From Cliona cf. orientalis (Eukaryota; Porifera; Demospongiae; Clionaida; Clionaidae), in contig OZ005690.1 in assembly GCA_963930775.1 (NCBI GenBank), forward strand, positions 13,542,411-13,606,410: DNA of 64,000 bases, given 5' to 3'. Of this stretch, positions 58,854 through 64,000 are shown piece after piece (within the stretch, counting starts at the first letter, position 1; each line of letters opens with the position of its first letter). The notes beneath the pieces are model-generated. The model was not told where the DNA came from. It did no database searches and saw only the letters and a program-made list of their open reading frames with translations. The translations under genes and the position numbers were made by a program.

Positions 58854-59354
58854 TGTTTATTGAAAGTTCATTGAAAGTATACTACGATTAAGTTCATTAA
58901 CGTTCAAACATAGTTCAACACGTAGTAATGAATCTCTACAACAAAATTTTATTACATTAATTTTTTGTCCTGTGTTAATTAATTACACAGAGGATATGGC
59001 GACCTTTACTGCATTGGCAAATATTTTCCACAAACTAGTACAAAGGCACATGTAGCTGTGCTTGGCGAAATTTTTATTCAGCAAGAATTTTCACGTATAC
59101 TATACAGGGTATACAGTAGCTGACTCTTTCAGTTTGTTTGTTTGTTTCGTTCACCATTTGCACTCACTTTTGGCTTTCTTGGACTCTTGAGTTATAGCTA
59201 TGGTTTGCATAGTCATTTGCATCATTTCATTTCTTGTTAAACAGAATAGGCACATATTATTACTTTGACATGTATATACATGGTATCAAATACCAATGTG
59301 CACATCATGTACAACTAAGCATAATAATTATGGTTGTGAAATAATCACATGTAG
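58854..59354. other. No gene seen
   Basis: AT-rich. Possibly the remainder of a Penelope terminal repeat and then the upstream intron of the next gene. Confidence 0.4.
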
Positions 59355-60242
59355 GCAAAGGAATGCTACAAAAAACAAAGCAAGTATGACATTGGTGAGT
59401 TGGACACTAAAAGAGTACTAAGTGTCCCCATCTGGATTGATGAGAAACTGGATCACACTTGGAAGGGCGGTCTACGTGAAGCAGTAGAAGCCATCAATGA
59501 GGCAGCCCCTGGTCTATCACTGTCAATAACAGAAGATAATTTAAAAGACCAAGCCATCATTCATGTCCTAGCAACAGATAAGAAGGAAGCATACACAGAG
59601 GGCAGCATACTAATGCGATTTACTCCGGCACAGGCAGACTATATTACTAAGATACACCTTGGAAAATTGAAAGAACGTACAAAGAATGGAATTAGTACTC
59701 GTGAACTTTTCATTGCATTGGGATTTCGCCTGACCGATAATTTAGGTCTCACTTGCATTGATCCCTTGAGTATCACGCTGTATCGAAGTAAAAAGACCTA
59801 TGACTCTGCAAGAAGAAGGGATCCAACACTAAAACAAAATCCAACCAAAGAGAACACTATACTAAGTGAGTTGGACAAGGTTGGTCTAAATTTGGTCTAT
59901 CCCCCTTGCATATGTACAACAGCTGACAGTACCAGATACAAGTACATGCCAAGACTTGGCACGAATGGGATGTATTACTGTGGGAGGCGTGTCATGAGCG
60001 GTTGTACCTACCCTGGTGACAACGATGGTGTTTGTGGACCCAGCGAAGGACCAAACTGTCCAGCATGTCGCACTATAAAGAGTCCAAAAGTAGAGGAGAT
60101 TCTTAAAAAAAAAAAGTGGCAGGGTATGACAGGAAGGGTCTACTGTGGCAGAATACTTGATGAGCATCATGATAGAGTATGTGGAATAGACAATGGACCA
60201 GCTTGCCCTGATTGCGATGATCTTCTGAACAATGAATGTTAA
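59355..60242 (+). CDS. Last exon: inactive metalloprotease-like domain plus Cys-Gly-Pro repeats
   Basis: An AG acceptor at 59353-59354 opens a phase-0 exon (ECYKKQSKYDIGELDTKRVL) running to a TAA at 60240-60242. From Met-equivalent 59400, residues 1-115 resemble an astacin-like zincin ('VLSVPIWIDEKLDHTW', 'AAPGLSL', 'KIHLGKL'). The zinc site expected as HELxHALGFxHExxR reads 'RELFIALGFRLTDN' (residues 101-114), so all three metal histidines are missing. Residues 191-224 and 246-273 are two short Cys-rich repeats ('YYCGRRV...DGVCGPSEGPNCPAC'; 'VYCGRIL...DRVCGIDNGPACPDC'). Inference: a pseudo-enzyme or binding protein. Upstream exons were not found. Family assignment is from remembered motifs. 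Confidence 0.65.
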   Translation, partial: AKECYKKQSKYDIGELDTKRVLSVPIWIDEKLDHTWKGGLREAVEAINEAAPGLSLSITEDNLKDQAIIHVLATDKKEAYTEGSILMRFTPAQADYITKIHLGKLKERTKNGISTRELFIALGFRLTDNLGLTCIDPLSITLYRSKKTYDSARRRDPTLKQNPTKENTILSELDKVGLNLVYPPCICTTADSTRYKYMPRLGTNGMYYCGRRVMSGCTYPGDNDGVCGPSEGPNCPACRTIKSPKVEEILKKKKWQGMTGRVYCGRILDEHHDRVCGIDNGPACPDCDDLLNNEC

Positions 60243-61907
60243 ATGAGAATGTGCTTTAACATATTAGACTAAGCACTGTTTACTTCATTTGTTGCTAAAT
60301 CCCCACCTTTTGTTAGTGTGACTATAATCCCCTTTGCAATTGTAGTACTACTAATAGTAGTTTGATTATCTTATGACTAGAGTTATACATGTAGTAAGAT
60401 TTAAAGGTGTGCCATTGTAGCCATTACCACATGTCGTTGACAGAAATTGGTGACCACATGTATTATAATTTTTCATTACTTAGTATTACTAAAAATCTAA
60501 CTGCTGCCGTCACTGTTAATATTATGTTGTGTACCATAAACTTATCTCAGTTTACTGAATGTACCCTACATAAATACGATGGACCATGTGCCATAACTTT
60601 GTCAATCAGATTACTGTATTCACTTCATCAGACACTGCTCTTGATTAATCACTGCTCTCGAATAGTAGCCACACCACGCCTACTATTCGAGAACACTAGT
60701 TTTCAATGGCAACCAGGTACATGATAAACAGTCTAGAACAAGTTCTAACCCTTCTACATCAGCAAAGGCCGGGGCCAGAGTCTCCTAGTTCAGTTCTGTC
60801 AATCGACCATTTCTCTAAGGAGAATGAATCTCAAAGTAAGGCAATTATTCAAGATAGTTCATATTAAACTGTTTTTTTTTTCCTGAAGGAATTGTTAGAT
60901 TTAGGGAGTAAACACTTCTTCTAAGCAATACTCGATCTGTTCATCCTCTTAATCTCAATCAACCTAGGGTACACACTAATTCTTCTTATTTGTACCACAT
61001 ACATGTTCACTTTGGAATTCTCTAACTGTTAGTGCATTTTCATATTATAATAGTTTTAAACTTAGTATACAAGGTTATAATTATTTTAATTAGTTAATTC
61101 TTACCACATTTTTACTATGTTGTGCTATCACCTCTATTAAATTTTTTCTTCACTGGGTCCACTCCATATTAGCAGTAATTGCTAAATGTGTGTCCCATGC
61201 AAAGGCATAATAATATTATTATAGACTAAAAAGGATTGCCTCTCTGATGGTAGCTACTGCGAGGGGGGTTTGAAACACACCCAAAAAAAGTACGAGATAT
61301 CACTTGAGATTTCCGTTGGGATTTCAAGATTCAGTTTACGTAAGATTTCAAAATTTCACATAAGATTTCAAGTAGGGATGTCAGGGCAAAAAATTCACTT
61401 CATCATTAGCATTATTACACAGGAAAAACGCACCGCACATACGGGAACACGGAATTCCCGTGTAATTTCGCGGACGGGCATCTAAACGGACCATACACGG
61501 GACAAAGTTAATACGGGGACCGTTGGCTACCCGTAGATCAACCGCAATGTTTGTATTATATAATTTTGCACGTTTACGGGATACCGTTTGTAAAATGATA
61601 AACAGACGGCTCACCGTTTTAGTGTACCCGTTCACGATTACCTTCGTGAGCCCCGCTTGACTCCGCCTACCTCGACTAATGCGCATGCTCGCGTTTGAAT
61701 TTGAAATACCAGCTGCAGGCAACAACGAGGGAATAAGGCTAAAGAGGAGTCCTGTCTCAAAGAATCGAGGGATATAATCAAAGAAACTCAGTCAAGCAGA
61801 TAGGTCTAGGGTATCTACTTGGGAGCAGCCCATCTTCCGATGGTTCTTTCGAATAATCGATTCGTTCTTTGACATTCCAAATTTGGCGCCAAATTGCAAC
61901 CTTCTGA
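60243..61907. other. No gene seen; one hairpin
   Basis: A hairpin with 12-bp perfect arms CTCGAATAGTAG / CTACTATTCGAG lies at 60657-60691. It reuses the subterminal motif of the pogo element. At 61371 'aagtagggatgtcaggg' resembles the 5' end of the 1.5 kb family. Confidence 0.45.
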
Positions 61908-63742
61908 TCCTCAATTCCATTTCACGGACCCAGGAGTACCAAGTGTTTTTCTTTCGAAATCGATGAAGGTTAGGTACAATTTAAAGCCTCGATACCCTTC
62001 GTGATGATACTACAGCATAGGAGGGGAGGGGCTTGTTTGCAAGACCAGCCACGCCTCCACAATGGTCGCAATGTTGAGTATTTTGCGCACGTGCGTTGGC
62101 TCATAGATAGCTATATAATAATAATATTATTATTATGATTCAACTGTACAATGATTATTATTGCGCAAATTATTATTCAATCAAAAAAGTGATTATTAAT
62201 AGCTTATTTGGAGATTAGTAACTATGATGATTTGAAGTAGCTAGTAAGTTTATGTTTGTATGGGCCTCTAGTATACCTTACACTGGGTACTTAAGGGCTA
62301 TATCTCTGCAGATTGACTCAAACGCCTGCCTGGGTGTTGTTCCATGTCGCTCCCTCCACATAAACTCATCTAAGTACGACGGAAGCTGATCCTTGTGACA
62401 TCCTTTCATGCGTTTCAACTTCATCTTGATCCTGCACCAGTAGCTCTCAATGTTGTTTGTGTGCACGCCTGTAACTGGATCCTTAAAGTGCAAGGAATGA
62501 TTGACAGTGCAATGAGTGGACACAGTGGGCAAGCTAGAAACATTATTATATGCTGCCCACTCATCACTGTGAACTTCTGTACCCGGTCGAGTGTGCTGCT
62601 GGATAATTGGCAGTAGAGTAGCTGCGTCCCTTCGCTGTACTAGTTGGACATATCCAAGAGCTGGGGTGTGGCTGATGTCTACCATACCAAAGACCCATAC
62701 TTGAGATGATGCAGCGTGTCCACGGTGATACTGAAGGAGAACAAAACAATGCAACTACTAGATACTGTATCTATGTTGCTACATTGTGTGACAAACCTTA
62801 GGTTTGTGACTAAAGCAAGATTCGTCAATCTGGACAATGTTGGTATGGATGGGGCCAGTTCCTCCCAGGGTTAGATCATCGTGGTTGATCAATCGCCAAC
62901 TGCAAATTTCTCTAAGCCACTGGTACCCATCCACAGCAGTGCCATTTGCTACCTCACACTCTTTCGCAGCTTGTGTCACTGGATATTGCCTTACCCACCA
63001 GTAAATGAGAATTAAAAATTTCTTAAATGGTATTTTGTTTTTTTCGAAGAAAGTGCCAACACGTAATGACACAGACTTCTTGCAGGCTCCAACTGGGCAT
63101 CTCCATCTATAATAGATTTTGTGTTAATTATCAACCTCTTTTATACGTTGATTTTTATATACCTGTATTTATCTTGTATATCTGATCGACGTTGTAAGTC
63201 CATGGGAGAGCCACAAGTTGGACAAGACCTAGTTGTTGCTAAGAGTTGCTTATTTTGCAAATAAGCAATCAAGTCTTCTACACTTCCAAAAATGACTGGA
63301 CCGATTGACAGTAGACTGAAAGCCATGATACCTTTTGCTACCTCTAAGAACATGAATTCCCTCCAAAAATATCAAGTGTCCCTCCAAAAATATTGAAATT
63401 CTCTATTATTTCAATTCATGAAACAGTATAATTCAAGCATCGTGGAGACGGGCTTAGCGTTACTGTATACCTACTAGAGTCTTGCTAATTTCGAGTGCGT
63501 GGTGATCGGAGGAAGATTTTGATGCTTCTGCAACCATGCATTGTGGAGGCGTGGCTGGTCTTGCAGACCAGCCCCTCCCCTCCTGCTACAAAGCCACACC
63601 CCTGCGAGGCTGCTATATTATTACCGTGTACGTCGCCAGACCTGAGCTGGTTGTATCGAGACTTTTGACTGTAGCTAACCTTCATCGGTTTCGAAAGAAA
63701 AACACTTGGTACTCCTGGGTCCGTGAAATGGAATTGATCCAG
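61908..63742 (-). mobile_element. Merlin-superfamily DNA transposon
   Basis: Long terminal inverted repeats, about 61908-62063 and 63530-63742, share 'aattccatttcacggaccca', 'agtaccaagtgtttttcttt', 'gatgaaggtta' and 'agaccagccacgcctccac'. They enclose a single spliced transposase gene. Exact ends and target duplication were not fixed. Confidence 0.8.
62278..63353 (-). CDS. Merlin (ISXO2-like) transposase, intact, three exons
   Basis: Minus strand exons: 63353-63163, 63106-62797 and 62730-62278. Phases agree, giving 317 aa. Exon 1 ends and exon 2 begins with a zinc ribbon ('CPTCGSPMDL' ... 'RWRCPVGACKKSVSLR'). Exon 2 continues with a helical region ('LILIYWWVRQYPVTQAA') and the first catalytic Asp ('VQIDESCFSHKPK'). 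Exon 3 has 'YHRGHAASSQVWVFGMVD', the second Asp ('EVHSDEWAAYN') and the final acid in 'HTNNIESYWCRIK', then 'YLDEFMWRER'. This is the DDE layout of IS1595/ISXO2 transposases in eukaryotic Merlin elements. No stops or shifts are seen. Confidence 0.88.
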
Positions 63743-64000
63743 CCTGGGTACCCACCCCTCTCTTGTGAAGCAGTTCTGGTACATGTAGCTATATTTGTTT
63801 AATATGATGCAGGCCCGTAGCCAGACTTTTTAAAAGGGGGGTGCACATGTGTATGGGTTTAGTGACTACTATAATAATTATGCATGTATTGGTCACAACT
63901 GCTTATTGATTGAGGTGTGATGTTAATTAGCTGCACTAAGTGTGGTTTTGTCAAGCTAATAGAGAGGATAGCATGCAGCCTCAGTCTATTGCTCATGCAA
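63743..64000. other. No gene seen
   Basis: AT-rich. 'caggcccgtagccag' near 63811 looks like the edge of another repeat running out of the window. Confidence 0.35.

Overview
The window looks like nuclear DNA of an early-branching metazoan, most likely a demosponge such as Amphimedon queenslandica. This is an inference from the AT-rich sequence, small phase-1 exons carrying shuffled Ig/FN3/CCP/Death modules, and a dense mixture of animal-type DNA transposons. There are no prokaryotic signatures. All gene models below were built by hand from open frames, GT/AG sites and splice phase, with no transcript support.

Layout. 0.3-1.7 kb: the 3' end of a spliced gene that looks transposon-derived. 3.2-6.4 kb and 12.3-17.1 kb: two paralogous transmembrane receptor genes with matching ectodomains (Ig, FN3, two CCP/sushi) but unrelated tails. 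The first ends in a short tail with one ITIM-type tyrosine motif. The second carries two ITIM motifs, a Death domain and proline-rich SH3-ligand motifs. A broken third copy lies between them at 8.9-9.65 kb and is split by a foldback element. 10.4-11.4 kb: a 5'-truncated non-LTR retrotransposon end. 24.1-26.3 kb: a third receptor gene (Ig, FN3, TM). Its TM exon has been amplified in a tandem array to 34.3 kb, which is interrupted by a pogo element (27.1-29.5 kb, with an intact transposase plus a divergent HIRAN ORF), a Tc1 element (32.0-33.7 kb, with an internally inverted transposase segment) and several MITEs.

35-39 kb and 48-50 kb: mostly copies of a non-coding ~1.5 kb TIR family that also occurs at 6.6-8.0 and 19.2-20.8 kb. 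39.8-46.85 kb (minus strand): a large decayed Helitron/Helentron with N-terminal KR-rich repeats, DUF6570-like, OTU, HUH-Rep, PIF1-type helicase and apurinic-type endonuclease regions. 50.8-57.8 kb: palindromic AP-1-like sites, a large inverted repeat, an FB-like foldback element built from ~60 bp repeats, tRNA-derived SINE copies and ATTAC microsatellites. 58.8 kb: a candidate hammerhead ribozyme of the Penelope-associated type. 59.35-60.24 kb: the last exon of a gene combining a metalloprotease-like domain lacking its zinc histidines with two Cys-Gly-Pro repeats. 61.9-63.7 kb: an apparently intact spliced Merlin (ISXO2-like) transposon.

The host genes that seem functional are the receptors and the pseudo-protease gene. 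They suggest surface recognition coupled to phosphatase-type inhibition and, in one case, to Death-domain signalling. Nearly everything else is transposon-derived and deeply nested.
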